Position numbers and translations under genes: made by a program
Notes under the pieces: generated by a model
Seen by the model: only the letters and a program-made list of their open reading frames with translations
Databases searched by the model: none
What the model was told of the DNA's origin: nothing
Shown here: positions 1 through 7,985 of the stretch, piece after piece
How positions within the stretch are numbered: the first letter of the stretch is position 1
Layout of the letters: every line of letters begins with the position of its first letter
Source of the DNA: Acidobacteriota bacterium
Lineage (GTDB): Bacteria; Acidobacteriota; Terriglobia; Terriglobales; SCQP01
Direction of reading: 5' to 3'
Length of the DNA stretch: 48,123 nt
Assembly (NCBI GenBank): GCA_027451805.1
Contig: DAIDIF010000053.1
Span: forward strand, 1 to 48,123

Positions 1-408
1 CGCCTGGCGCGCCAGCGCCGCGCCCTCGATCAGATCGCTGCCGATGTCCTGGCCCGCCGCCTGTTTGCGCTCGGTGTCCCGCCGCCAACTGGCGAACGTC
101 TCCACCCAGGCCGCGAACGTGAACTCCCACTCCCCCAGCGACACCAACTCGATCGCGCCCTGCCAGCGGTCGTTGTCCGGCGCCTCCAGCTCCGCCTCCC
201 GCCACGCCGCCGCGGGCGACTGCCCCGCCGGCCGCCATCGCACCGCCGCCGCCAATACTTCATGTCCGTGCTGGTATATATCCGCCGCCACCCGGAGCGG
301 CTCGCCCAGTTCGCACTTGGCCGCGAACGCGCCCGCGTCCACGGCGGGCGCAGCGCATTCAAAAACGATGCTGCCGGCTGGCGTGCTGCGGCGGCCGCGT
401 CGTATCAT
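1..408 (-). CDS. glgE: GlgE maltosyltransferase, N-terminal part (cut by window edge)
   Basis: This reading frame stays open from an ATG at 408 to the left edge, giving the first 136 residues. The fragment matches the N-terminal (DUF3416-type) beta-sandwich domain of GlgE, the alpha-1,4-glucan:maltose-1-phosphate maltosyltransferase. Recognisable blocks are PAVDAGAFAAKCELGEP near residue 22, ADIYQHGHEVLAAAVRWRPAG near residues 41-61, and SWRRDTERKQAAGQDI near residues 108-123. GlgE extends alpha-glucan from maltose 1-phosphate, which is made from trehalose by TreS and maltokinase. The catalytic GH13 domain lies outside the window. It is divergent from otsA, with only 17 bp between the start codons, which fits a shared trehalose/glucan locus. 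The family assignment rests on N-terminal sequence alone. Confidence 0.85.
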   Translation of the reverse strand, partial: MIRRGRRSTPAGSIVFECAAPAVDAGAFAAKCELGEPLRVAADIYQHGHEVLAAAVRWRPAGQSPAAAWREAELEAPDNDRWQGAIELVSLGEWEFTFAAWVETFASWRRDTERKQAAGQDIGSDLIEGAALARQA

Positions 409-425
409 GAAACTTGGCTACCGGA

Positions 426-1985
426 ATGGATGGTCTTCTCCAGGAAATCACCTCGCTCGAAGGCCGCCGCTTTGTGGTCGTCTCCAACCGCCAGCCGTAC
501 GCTCATGTGCGCCATGGCGGCCAGGTGCGGGCGGAGAAGCCGCCCAGCGGGCTGACTCTCGCTCTCGAGCCTATTGTACAGGCCACCCGCGGCACCTGGA
601 TCGCTGCCTCCAGCGGCGATGCCGACGCGGAGACGGTGGACCGCGCCGGCCGGGTGATGGCGCCGCCCCCGGGCGTCGAGTACACGCTGCGCCGCATCTT
701 CCTGCCCCCCCGGTTGCAGCAGGACTTTTACACGGGCTTCGCCAACTCCACCCTCTGGCCGCTGTGCCACATCGCCTACCACCAGCCGCGTTTCGAGGAG
801 CGCTGGTGGAAGGCGTATCTGCAGGCCAACCAGGCCTTCGCCGACGCCGTCGCCGACGAGATCGGCGGCGATCCGGCGGTCGTCTTCGTCCAGGATTTCC
901 ATCTCGCCGTGCTGCCGCAACTGTTGCGCGAGCGCTGCCCCCAGGCCATCATCGCCCAGTTCTGGCATATCCCCTGGCCCAACCCCGAGGCCTTCCGCAT
1001 CTGCCCCTGGCGCAAGGAAATCCTGCGCGGCATGCTCGGCAACGACCTGCTCGGTTTCCATCTCCCCTATCACTGCATGAACTTCCTGGAGACCGTGGAT
1101 CGCGAGCTGCAGGTGCGCGTGGACCGCGAATCCAGCGCCGTCGTCCTGGGCCGCAGCCGCACCAGCGTGGCCGCGTTCCCGATGAGCGTGGATTATCACC
1201 ATATCCAAACCGCCTCCGGTTTGCCCCAGGCGCGCGCCGAGGCGGCGCGGCTGCGGGCCGAGCATAGCGGCGGCGGTCAGCGCCAGCTGGTGATCAGCGT
1301 CGAGCGGCTGGATTACTCCAAGGGGATTCGCGAGCGCCTGGAAGCCATCCAGCGCCTGTTCGAGCGCCATCCGCAGTGGAAGAACAAGGTGGTGTTCGTG
1401 CACATCGCCACCCCCAGCCGCACCACCGTGCGCGCCTACCGCGACTACGCCCAGACGGTGGACCGCACCGTGGCGCGCGTGAATGCGCTCTACACCCACT
1501 CCGGTTGGATCCCGATCCGTGCGTTGCACATCTACGTCGAGCCCGAAAAAGTCTGGAACTGGTACCAGGCCGCCGACGCCCTCATCGTCTCGTCTCTGCA
1601 CGACGGCATGAACCTGGTCGCCAAGGAGTTCGTCGCCGCCGGCCGCGATGACGCGGTGATGCTGCTCAGCGAGTTCACCGGCGCCGCGCGCGCGCTCAAG
1701 GAAGCCGTGCCGATCAACCCCTACGCCACCGACGCTTTCGCCGACGCCATCGCCCACGCCCTGGCGATGTCCGGCGACGAGCGCCGCGACCGCATGCGCC
1801 GCCTGCGCTGGCGCGTCGAGCATTATGATATCGGGGTGTGGGCGCGCGAGATCCTGCGCGCCATCCGGCAGCGCGAATTCGATGTTCAGGACATTGCCCT
1901 TCCTGTCGCCGGCGTCCACGCCGGCAGCCAGCCCCGCCTGGCTGCCGCGGCTGCGCCGCGCCCGGCGCGTGCTCGTCGCCACTGA
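426..1985 (+). CDS. otsA: Trehalose-6-phosphate synthase (GT20)
   Basis: A 519-residue GT20 glycosyltransferase that makes trehalose 6-phosphate from UDP-glucose and glucose 6-phosphate in the cytosol. Family landmarks are VVVSNRQPY near the N-terminus, FVQDFHLAVLPQLLR, FWHIPWPNPEAFRICPW, VERLDYSKGI and SSLHDGMNLVAKEFVAA. An in-frame TTG exists 12 bp upstream at 414, but ATG 426 places the SNRQP block at the usual distance from the start. No good ribosome-binding site is visible. The protein is longer than Escherichia coli OtsA because of a roughly 45-residue low-complexity tail that overlaps otsB in another frame. The TATCAT hexamer at 403-408 might act as a -10 box, but this is weak. Confidence 0.96.
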   Translation: MDGLLQEITSLEGRRFVVVSNRQPYAHVRHGGQVRAEKPPSGLTLALEPIVQATRGTWIAASSGDADAETVDRAGRVMAPPPGVEYTLRRIFLPPRLQQDFYTGFANSTLWPLCHIAYHQPRFEERWWKAYLQANQAFADAVADEIGGDPAVVFVQDFHLAVLPQLLRERCPQAIIAQFWHIPWPNPEAFRICPWRKEILRGMLGNDLLGFHLPYHCMNFLETVDRELQVRVDRESSAVVLGRSRTSVAAFPMSVDYHHIQTASGLPQARAEAARLRAEHSGGGQRQLVISVERLDYSKGIRERLEAIQRLFERHPQWKNKVVFVHIATPSRTTVRAYRDYAQTVDRTVARVNALYTHSGWIPIRALHIYVEPEKVWNWYQAADALIVSSLHDGMNLVAKEFVAAGRDDAVMLLSEFTGAARALKEAVPINPYATDAFADAIAHALAMSGDERRDRMRRLRWRVEHYDIGVWAREILRAIRQREFDVQDIALPVAGVHAGSQPRLAAAAAPRPARARRH

Positions 1986-2754
1986 TTTCGACGGCACCCT
2001 GGCGCCCATCGTCTCCCGTCCCGAGGCGGCGGTACCCCTGCCCGAGGCGTTGGCGGCGCTCGCCGCCCTCGCCTGCCGCCGCGACCTGCGCGTCGCGGTG
2101 GTCAGCGGCCGCGCCCTCAGCGACCTGCGCGCGCGCTGCCCGGTGCCGGGCGTCTGGTACCTGGGCGGGCACGGCAACGAGGCCAGCCCGGCGCTGCCCC
2201 AGCTGCCCGCCGCCGAAGCCGCCCAGGCGGATGGCGCGCGCAGCCATGCCGCGATGTGGCGCGCCCTCGCCGCAGCCGCCGAGCGCCTGCGCGCCCGCCT
2301 GCCCGAATGGCCCGGCGCGCGCCTCGAGGCCAAGCCCTTTTCACTGGCGTTGCACTTTCGCCAGGCGCCGCAGTGGGCCGAGCCCATCCACGAGGCCGTC
2401 TCCGAGCTCGCCGCTGCGAGCGATCTGCGGGTGCTGTTTGGCCGTCAGATCGCCGAACTGCTGCCCCAAGACGCCTTGAACAAAGGCCAAGCCCTGCAAC
2501 AGTTACGCCGCCGCCTGGGGTGCGATCTGGCCTTCTACTTTGGCGACGATACCACCGACGAAGACGTCTTTCGCCTCGGCGGCGAGCACCTCGTCGGCGT
2601 CCGCGTGCTCCACGCCGAATCCGCTGATAACGCTACCGCCGCCGACTATTCCGTCGCCTCTCCCCGCGAGGTGGCGCGGGCCTTGGAGGCCATTGCCGCC
2701 GCCCGCCCCGCTGCGGAAAAGAAAACCCTCCCATTTTCCACGGTTCGGACTTAG
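1882..2754 (+). CDS. otsB: Trehalose-6-phosphate phosphatase (HAD)
   Basis: A 290-residue HAD-superfamily phosphatase that dephosphorylates trehalose 6-phosphate. HAD motif I is VLVATDFDGTLAPI, motif II lies around VAVVSGRAL, and the acidic motif is FYFGDDTTDEDVF. The frame is open further upstream, but the ATG at 1882 is the nearest reasonable start and gives a short, Pro/Ala-rich leader before the first HAD strand. It overlaps the end of otsA by 104 bp in a different frame. It is therefore probably translationally coupled to otsA and co-transcribed with it. Confidence 0.94.
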   Translation: MFRTLPFLSPASTPAASPAWLPRLRRARRVLVATDFDGTLAPIVSRPEAAVPLPEALAALAALACRRDLRVAVVSGRALSDLRARCPVPGVWYLGGHGNEASPALPQLPAAEAAQADGARSHAAMWRALAAAAERLRARLPEWPGARLEAKPFSLALHFRQAPQWAEPIHEAVSELAAASDLRVLFGRQIAELLPQDALNKGQALQQLRRRLGCDLAFYFGDDTTDEDVFRLGGEHLVGVRVLHAESADNATAADYSVASPREVARALEAIAAARPAAEKKTLPFSTVRT

Positions 2755-2797
2755 GCTAATGATGCACGGACGGAATCGGGCTGGGGGAGCCTAACGT

Positions 2798-4429
2798 ATG
2801 CGTGTCCTGCTTATTTATCCCAAACGCGACCCCGAATCCAAGGTCCGCACCCAGTTCAGCATGGAGCGGGTGCACGAGCTCGCCTTTTGGCCGCTCCGCG
2901 GCCGCAGCTATGGCCTCCAGTTCAACGGACTCGAGGCGCTGGCGGCGCTGACCCCTTCCTGGGTCGAGCTCGATGTGGTCAACGAGAACCTGCGCGATCT
3001 CGACCTCGACGCCGACGTGGACCTGGTGGCGATCACCGTCATGGTCACCAACGCCACCCGCGCCTATCAGATCGCCGACCACTTCCGCCGCCGCCATATC
3101 AAGGTCGTGATGGGTGGTTACCACCCCTTCATGATCCCGCAGAATAGCTTGGCGCACGCCGACGCCATCTGCACCACCGAGGCCGAGTACGTCTGGGAGG
3201 AGATGCTCAGCGACGCCCGCCGCGGTCAGCTCAAGCCCATTTACGAGCAACAGCAGAAAACCGACATGTCTAAGGCGTTGCACCTGCCCCGCGTCCGGCG
3301 CTGGGAATGGCTGCACACCGTCTCCCTCACCCTCCAGGCCAGCCGCGGCTGTCCCTTCAGTTGCGACTTCTGCAGCATCGTGCAGATGCTCGGGCACGAC
3401 ATGCGCTACAAGTCGCCCGAGAATCTCTGTCGCGAGCTCGAGGTCATCTTCAAGCACGACTGGATGGGGCGCCTGTTCTACCGCCCCATCTTCTTCGTGG
3501 ACGACAACATCTTCGGCCACCCGCGCACCATGAAGGAGCTGCTGCGGGCGATCATCAAGCTGCGCGCCAAATACCCCAAGTTCAAGCCCGTCTTCGGCTC
3601 GCAGATGACGATCAACGTCTATAAGGACAAAGAGGCCCTGGCGCTGCTGGAAGAGGCCGGTTTCTACAACATCTTCATGGGGTTGGAGAGCCAGGACCCG
3701 GAAACCCTGCGCAGCTACAACAAGTTGCACAACATCGCCCACAACTACGATGACGCGATCCAGACCATGCGCGAGCACGGCATGGAAGTGATCGCCAGCT
3801 TCATCTTCGGCACCGACGGCGATACCTCGGCCTGCTTCGACGCCGCCTTCGACTTCTTCGACCGCAACAACGTCCTCTACCCCTACTTCAACATCCTCAC
3901 CCCCACCGCCAACCAGTGGAAGCGCTTCCTCGCCGAAGGCCGCATCCTCACCGTCAAGGCCAAGCTCTACGACGCCCATCACACCGTCTTCGTGCCCATG
4001 AAGATGACCCCGCGCGAGTTGCAGGAGGGGTTCATCAAGCTGGTATCGCGCACCTTCGACTACGGCAACCTCGCCAAGCGCATGCGCGCCATCTATGTGG
4101 ACCGGCCGCAGCGCGAGGTGAAGCTGGCGCTGCCGCTGCCGATGGAAAAGCTGATGTACCGCAAGCTGCACTTCACGCTCGGCATGAAGGGCGATCTCGA
4201 GGGCCAGAGCTTCATGGAAGAGTTGCGGCCGCACATCTTTAGCGGCAAAATCCCCATTGCCTCGGTGCTGCTGCAGATTGACCAGCACGACTGGGCCGTG
4301 CGCAACACCTCCACCATGCGCGAGCACCGCTACAGCCTGGACGTGCCCGCCTGGCAGGACCGCGTGCCCGAGGCTGCGCTGGCGGCCGGCGAGGGCCTGG
4401 CGCACGACATCGCCGCGCACGTGCGCTAG
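2798..4429 (+). CDS. Cobalamin-binding-type radical SAM protein, unknown substrate
   Basis: A 543-residue protein starting at ATG 2798, with a good ribosome-binding site GGGGGAG at 2783-2789. Residues 1 to about 140 resemble the Rossmann-like B12-binding domain (VDLVAITVMVTNATRAYQIA, KVVMGGYHPF). The radical SAM [4Fe-4S] motif CPFSCDFC supplies C185, C189 and C192. FVDDNIFG and FMGLESQDPETL are typical of the TIM-barrel core. The C-terminal region after about residue 400 looks like the DUF4070-type extension found on HpnP/HpnJ-like and methyltransferase-like enzymes. Such enzymes methylate, or form or rearrange C-C bonds on, lipids and natural products. The substrate cannot be told from sequence. 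A thioredoxin-like gene follows 11 bp downstream and may be co-transcribed. Confidence 0.85.
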   Translation: MRVLLIYPKRDPESKVRTQFSMERVHELAFWPLRGRSYGLQFNGLEALAALTPSWVELDVVNENLRDLDLDADVDLVAITVMVTNATRAYQIADHFRRRHIKVVMGGYHPFMIPQNSLAHADAICTTEAEYVWEEMLSDARRGQLKPIYEQQQKTDMSKALHLPRVRRWEWLHTVSLTLQASRGCPFSCDFCSIVQMLGHDMRYKSPENLCRELEVIFKHDWMGRLFYRPIFFVDDNIFGHPRTMKELLRAIIKLRAKYPKFKPVFGSQMTINVYKDKEALALLEEAGFYNIFMGLESQDPETLRSYNKLHNIAHNYDDAIQTMREHGMEVIASFIFGTDGDTSACFDAAFDFFDRNNVLYPYFNILTPTANQWKRFLAEGRILTVKAKLYDAHHTVFVPMKMTPRELQEGFIKLVSRTFDYGNLAKRMRAIYVDRPQREVKLALPLPMEKLMYRKLHFTLGMKGDLEGQSFMEELRPHIFSGKIPIASVLLQIDQHDWAVRNTSTMREHRYSLDVPAWQDRVPEAALAAGEGLAHDIAAHVR

Positions 4430-4440
4430 CCGCAACCCGC

Positions 4441-4992
4441 ATGGCCGCGGTCGAATCCAAAATGCTGCCGCTGGGCACGCCGGCGCCCGATTTCGCGTTG
4501 CCCGACGTCGCGGGCGGCGGCCTCATCCGGATGTCCGAGATCGCCCCCGGCCAGCCCCTGCTGGTGATGTTTCTGTGCCGCCACTGTCCCTACGTGGTGC
4601 ACGTGCAGCAGGAACTGGCGCGCCTGGGCCGCGACTATCAGGGCCGCGCCGGCATCGTCGCCATCAGCTCCAACGACGCCGCCGCCTATCCGCTGGATTC
4701 TCCGCCCAGCCTGCGCGCGATGGCGGTCGAGCAGGGCTTCGTCTTCCCCGTCTGCTACGACGAGACGCAAGCCGTTGCCCGCGCCTACGCTGCCGCCTGC
4801 ACCCCCGATTTCTTCCTCTTCGACGCCGCCCGCAAACTCGCCTACCGCGGCCAGCTCGACGCCAGCCGCCCCGGCAACGGCATTCCCGTGGACGGCCGCG
4901 ACCTGCGCGCCGCCCTCGACGCCCTGCTCACCGGCCGTCCCGTGAACCCCGTTCAGCGCCCCAGCCTGGGCTGCAGCCTCAAATGGAAGTAG
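4441..4992 (+). CDS. Thioredoxin-like / peroxiredoxin-like protein
   Basis: A 183-residue thioredoxin-fold protein. The N-terminal half has the AhpC/TSA-like entry GTPAPDFALPDV and the redox motif C46-R-H-C49 in FLCRHCPYVVHVQQELA, which matches the cytosolic PRX-like-1 family. VAISSNDAAAYPLDSP and TPDFFLFDAARKLAYRGQLD fit the same family. There is no signal peptide, so it probably works in the cytoplasm as a thiol oxidoreductase; its partner is unknown. The start is 11 bp after the radical SAM gene. The last 14 bp overlap the 3' end of the convergent hydrolase gene. Confidence 0.85.
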   Translation: MAAVESKMLPLGTPAPDFALPDVAGGGLIRMSEIAPGQPLLVMFLCRHCPYVVHVQQELARLGRDYQGRAGIVAISSNDAAAYPLDSPPSLRAMAVEQGFVFPVCYDETQAVARAYAAACTPDFFLFDAARKLAYRGQLDASRPGNGIPVDGRDLRAALDALLTGRPVNPVQRPSLGCSLKWK

Positions 4993-5836
4993 CCGCTTCG
5001 GCGGCGGCGTCGGCCCCCGCCGGCAGGCTCTCCGTCCATTGCAGAATGCCGTCCGCCACCTCTTCCCAGCCCGGCTCCAGCATCAGCATGTGGCCGCGAT
5101 CGTGCAACTGCAGCGGACAGCCGTAAAACCGCGCCAGCCGCCGCTGCTCCGAGACTGGGATCAGGCGGTCGTCCAGCCCCCCCACCACCAGGCAGGGCGA
5201 CGTCACCCGCTGCGCGTCCACGCTGACCAGGCCCACCACCATCTGCATCGAAGCCCGCCCCGAGTCCGGCACGTCGCGTAAGGCGATCTCGGCCCGCACC
5301 TCCGGCGGCAGCCGGTTGTTGACCAGCGATTCCTGCATCCGGCTGTCCAGCACCAGCGTCCGCCCGGTCAGCGGCGCCAGCACCTCCCGCCAGGGATGGC
5401 GCAGCAGGTGCCCCCACATGCTGGCGTAGGCCCGGCGGAACATGTGCCACGGGGGCGCGCTGGCCAGGAAGACATAGCCTTCCTGATGCTGTGACTCGGC
5501 CAGCTTCTGTGCCACCAACCCGCCCATGCTGTGCCCGATCACCACCGCCGGCCCGATCTCCGCCAGCGCCGCCGAGACCCACAGCGCGTAGGTCTCCACG
5601 CTGTACTGGCCCATCTTTTCCGCCGTCACCGGATCGCATTGCTCGCCGTGCCCGGGCAGCTCCAGCCCGAAGCTGCGCCAGCCACGCTCGGCGAAGTGGC
5701 GCTGAAAGTTGTCCCAGCCCCACACCCCTCCGCCCAGCCCATGCACCAGCACCAGCGGCGGCCCTGCCGCCGCCCGCCCTCCGGGATCGGCGATCCGGCA
5801 TTGCAGTTTGCCCAACTGCGCGGTTTCGATGCGCAT
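4979..5836 (-). CDS. Alpha/beta hydrolase
   Basis: A 285-residue alpha/beta-hydrolase-fold protein. The oxyanion region is LVLVHGLGGG (residues 28-37). The nucleophile elbow GHSMGG places Ser103. The acid is probably D222 or D223 in GGLDDRLIP, and the base is H249 in DRGHML. The triad is therefore complete. No signal peptide is present. The substrate is unknown; the family includes esterases, C-C hydrolases and haloperoxidases. The 3' end overlaps the convergent thioredoxin-like gene by 14 bp. Confidence 0.88.
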   Translation of the reverse strand: MRIETAQLGKLQCRIADPGGRAAAGPPLVLVHGLGGGVWGWDNFQRHFAERGWRSFGLELPGHGEQCDPVTAEKMGQYSVETYALWVSAALAEIGPAVVIGHSMGGLVAQKLAESQHQEGYVFLASAPPWHMFRRAYASMWGHLLRHPWREVLAPLTGRTLVLDSRMQESLVNNRLPPEVRAEIALRDVPDSGRASMQMVVGLVSVDAQRVTSPCLVVGGLDDRLIPVSEQRRLARFYGCPLQLHDRGHMLMLEPGWEEVADGILQWTESLPAGADAAAEAATSI

Positions 5837-5876
5837 CGCGGCTTCCGGCCGGCAAGTGGTCTAACAGCCTGAGACG

Positions 5877-5882
5877 ATCATA
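5877..5882 (-). promoter_or_regulatory. Candidate extended -10 of the hydrolase gene
   Basis: On the minus strand this reads TATGAT preceded by TGC, an extended -10 arrangement about 40 bp before the hydrolase ATG. No convincing -35 is visible, so the call is tentative. Confidence 0.35.
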
Positions 5883-5911
5883 GCAATGAAGAGGGACAGA
5901 GACGAAGGCGG

Positions 5912-5917
5912 TAAAAT
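5912..5917 (+). promoter_or_regulatory. Candidate -10 of cyclophilin gene (leaderless)
   Basis: TAAAAT lies 6 nt before the ATG at 5924, and no Shine-Dalgarno sits between them. A transcript started from this box would begin at or within a few bases of the start codon. The same arrangement recurs at several other genes in the window. Confidence 0.4.
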
Positions 5918-5923
5918 GACAGC

Positions 5924-6544
5924 ATGCGCAAAACGTTGCTGGGTTTCGCCCTGGCGGTGCTGGCAATGGGGCTCGCCGCCTGCCATGGCGGCGCGGTTCC
6001 CGGCCCGCGCCCGGCGCCGCCCGGCGCCTACACCGCCGCCATCCGGACCGATCTGGGGACGATCACGGTACGACTCTTCCCGCGCCGCGCCCCGCTGGCG
6101 GTGGGCAACTTCATCGGCCTGGCCGAAGGCACTCAGCCCTGGCGCAACCCCCGCACCGGCAAGATCGAGACCCACACCCCCTTCTACAACGGCCTCACCT
6201 TCCACCGCGTTATCCCCAACTTCATGATTCAGGGCGGCGACTACCTGGGCAACGGCACCGGCGACGCCGGCTACATGTTCCCCAACGAGATCGCCCCCTT
6301 GCTCAACTTCGACGGCCCCGGCCGCCTGGCCATGGCCAACGCCGGCCCCAACACCAACGGCACTCAGTTCTTCATCACCGTCGCCCCCTACCCCTCGCTC
6401 AACGGCAACTACACCATCTTCGGCCAGGTCACGGCGGGACAGAACGTGGCCGACGCCATCAGCCGCGTCCCCACCGATCCCAGCAACAACCGGCCGCTGA
6501 CGCCGGTGCACATCGTCTCGATTACTATCCATAGAGGAAGTTGA
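5924..6544 (+). CDS. Cyclophilin-type peptidyl-prolyl isomerase, lipoprotein
   Basis: A 206-residue cyclophilin. The N-terminus MRKTLLGFALAVLAMGLAAC is a lipoprotein signal peptide with lipobox LAAC, so the enzyme should be acylated at Cys20 and act in the periplasm as a folding catalyst. Cyclophilin core motifs are FHRVIPNFMIQGGD, GRLAMANAGPNTNGTQFFIT and YTIFGQV. The insert between NFIGLAEGT and FYNGLTFHRV is somewhat longer than in the E. coli enzymes. The next gene starts 7 bp downstream, which suggests co-transcription. Confidence 0.93.
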   Translation: MRKTLLGFALAVLAMGLAACHGGAVPGPRPAPPGAYTAAIRTDLGTITVRLFPRRAPLAVGNFIGLAEGTQPWRNPRTGKIETHTPFYNGLTFHRVIPNFMIQGGDYLGNGTGDAGYMFPNEIAPLLNFDGPGRLAMANAGPNTNGTQFFITVAPYPSLNGNYTIFGQVTAGQNVADAISRVPTDPSNNRPLTPVHIVSITIHRGS

Positions 6545-6551
6545 TCGCTCC

Positions 6552-7985
6552 ATGCGCCGGCGGTACATTGCGGTTTGCGTGGCTCTGCTGGCGGAGCTGG
6601 CGGTGGCGCAATTCCGCGGCGGCTGGCGCGGGCGCCGCGCCCCCCTCACCGGTGCCCGCCTGGCTCGCGCCACGCAGCTTCTGCAGGCCGCGCGCGCCGA
6701 CGCCGAAGCCGCCCCCGCTTGGGCCGCGCCCCAACTGCTGATCGCGGTCGCGCGCGCCGAACTGCCGCAATTCCGCGCCCAGGCGCTGGCCGACGACACC
6801 GCTGCCTTCCAACTGGCGCTCGCCCTCCCCGCCCCCGCCGATCTCTCCACCCCCGCTGGCCAGGCCCGCGAGCAGATCAAGGAAAACGCCGAGCTCGAGG
6901 CGGTGAGCGAGCTGGCGCGCAACTCCGGCGAGCCGGCCGCCCTCGCCCTGGTGCGCCTGGCCGATGTCCCGCAAGCCCCGCTCTACGACCAGCTCCTGCT
7001 CGCCGCCCGCCTCTCGCCCGCCGCGGCCATGAACCTGGTGCAGGAGTGCGAGCTTCAGGGTGCGTTCCCCTTCCGCGGTGCCGCCGCGCTGGTCGAGCGC
7101 CGCCGGCTCCAGGGCTTCGACCTCACCGCCCTGCTGACCGACGGCTACCTCCGCGCCGGCGACGAAACCGATCCGCGTCAGATCAGCGCCGCGGTGTTCT
7201 TCCTCCAGGCCGGCCGCGGTGCCGAGCCCGCGCTCAACCGCACCCTCGAAACCGCCGCGCTCGAACTCCTCCGCCGTCTCGCCGGCGATGCGCTCACCGC
7301 CGCGCCCGCCTCCGACAGCGGCTTCGAGCGCAGCGCCGCCGTCCGCCTCCTCGCCCTGCTGCGCGCCGTGGATCCGTCCCGCGCCGCGCAATGGGCCGCT
7401 GACCACCCCGGTTTCTCCCTTGGCAGCTCTCCGTTCAGCTATTTCCCGGTGCGGGGGAACGGTCGCTTCGCCTTCACCTTCCGTCCGCAATTCGGCGTTG
7501 CCGACGGCTCATCGGCTGCGGCCGCGCCGGTGGCGCAATTCTACGCGCGCCTGAATCAGGCGGTGCGCCAGCAGCGCAGCAACCCCGACGCCTCCCTCGC
7601 CGCCGCCGACCGCGCCGCCGACCTGCTCAGCCGGGGCCTCCTGGCCACCCAGGCGCCGGCCGCCGCCCGCCTGGCGTTGGTCTACGCCCATCTCGGCGAC
7701 ACCGCCGACGCCGGCGCGCTAATGGCGAGATGCCTCGACGCCGCCGGCCGCCTCGCCCGCCAGGCCGACGACGACTACAACAACGGCGACGACGCCGCCC
7801 GCGCCCAACAGGCGCTGCATCTGCAAGCCGCCAGTTGGCAGGTCGCCCAAATCTACGCCCTCGCCGCCCAATTCGATCTCCCCACCGCCATCGCCCGCGC
7901 CGAAAGCGCCAACTTCACCCTCGACAAACCCCTCGTCCTCGCCCGCCTCGCCTTAACCGCCCAGCTCGCCCGCCCCCGGCGCTAA
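6552..7985 (+). CDS. Exported alpha-helical protein of unknown function
   Basis: A 477-residue protein that I do not recognise. The start is ATG 6552, preceded by AGAGGAAG at about 6533-6540. MRRRYIAVCVALLAELAVA looks like a cleavable signal peptide. The mature part is Ala/Leu-rich and mostly helical, reminiscent of TPR/HEAT-like scaffolds, with a middle section (around residues 290-330) richer in Phe and Gly. No catalytic motif is visible. It is probably co-transcribed with the cyclophilin and may be an envelope protein. The stop overlaps that of the convergent BNR-TonB gene by 4 bp. Confidence 0.7.
   Translation: MRRRYIAVCVALLAELAVAQFRGGWRGRRAPLTGARLARATQLLQAARADAEAAPAWAAPQLLIAVARAELPQFRAQALADDTAAFQLALALPAPADLSTPAGQAREQIKENAELEAVSELARNSGEPAALALVRLADVPQAPLYDQLLLAARLSPAAAMNLVQECELQGAFPFRGAAALVERRRLQGFDLTALLTDGYLRAGDETDPRQISAAVFFLQAGRGAEPALNRTLETAALELLRRLAGDALTAAPASDSGFERSAAVRLLALLRAVDPSRAAQWAADHPGFSLGSSPFSYFPVRGNGRFAFTFRPQFGVADGSSAAAAPVAQFYARLNQAVRQQRSNPDASLAAADRAADLLSRGLLATQAPAAARLALVYAHLGDTADAGALMARCLDAAGRLARQADDDYNNGDDAARAQQALHLQAASWQVAQIYALAAQFDLPTAIARAESANFTLDKPLVLARLALTAQLARPRR

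Noticed and set aside
405-2387. Long minus-strand open frame (660 codons) over otsA-otsB
   Set aside because: It is the antisense shadow of two well-supported genes, with His/Gly/Ala/Arg-rich composition and no recognisable domain. High GC makes stops rare in shadow frames.
4582-4600. Selenocysteine version of the thioredoxin-like motif
   Set aside because: The motif is coded Cys-Arg-His-Cys with normal TGC/TGT-type codons; there is no in-frame TGA.
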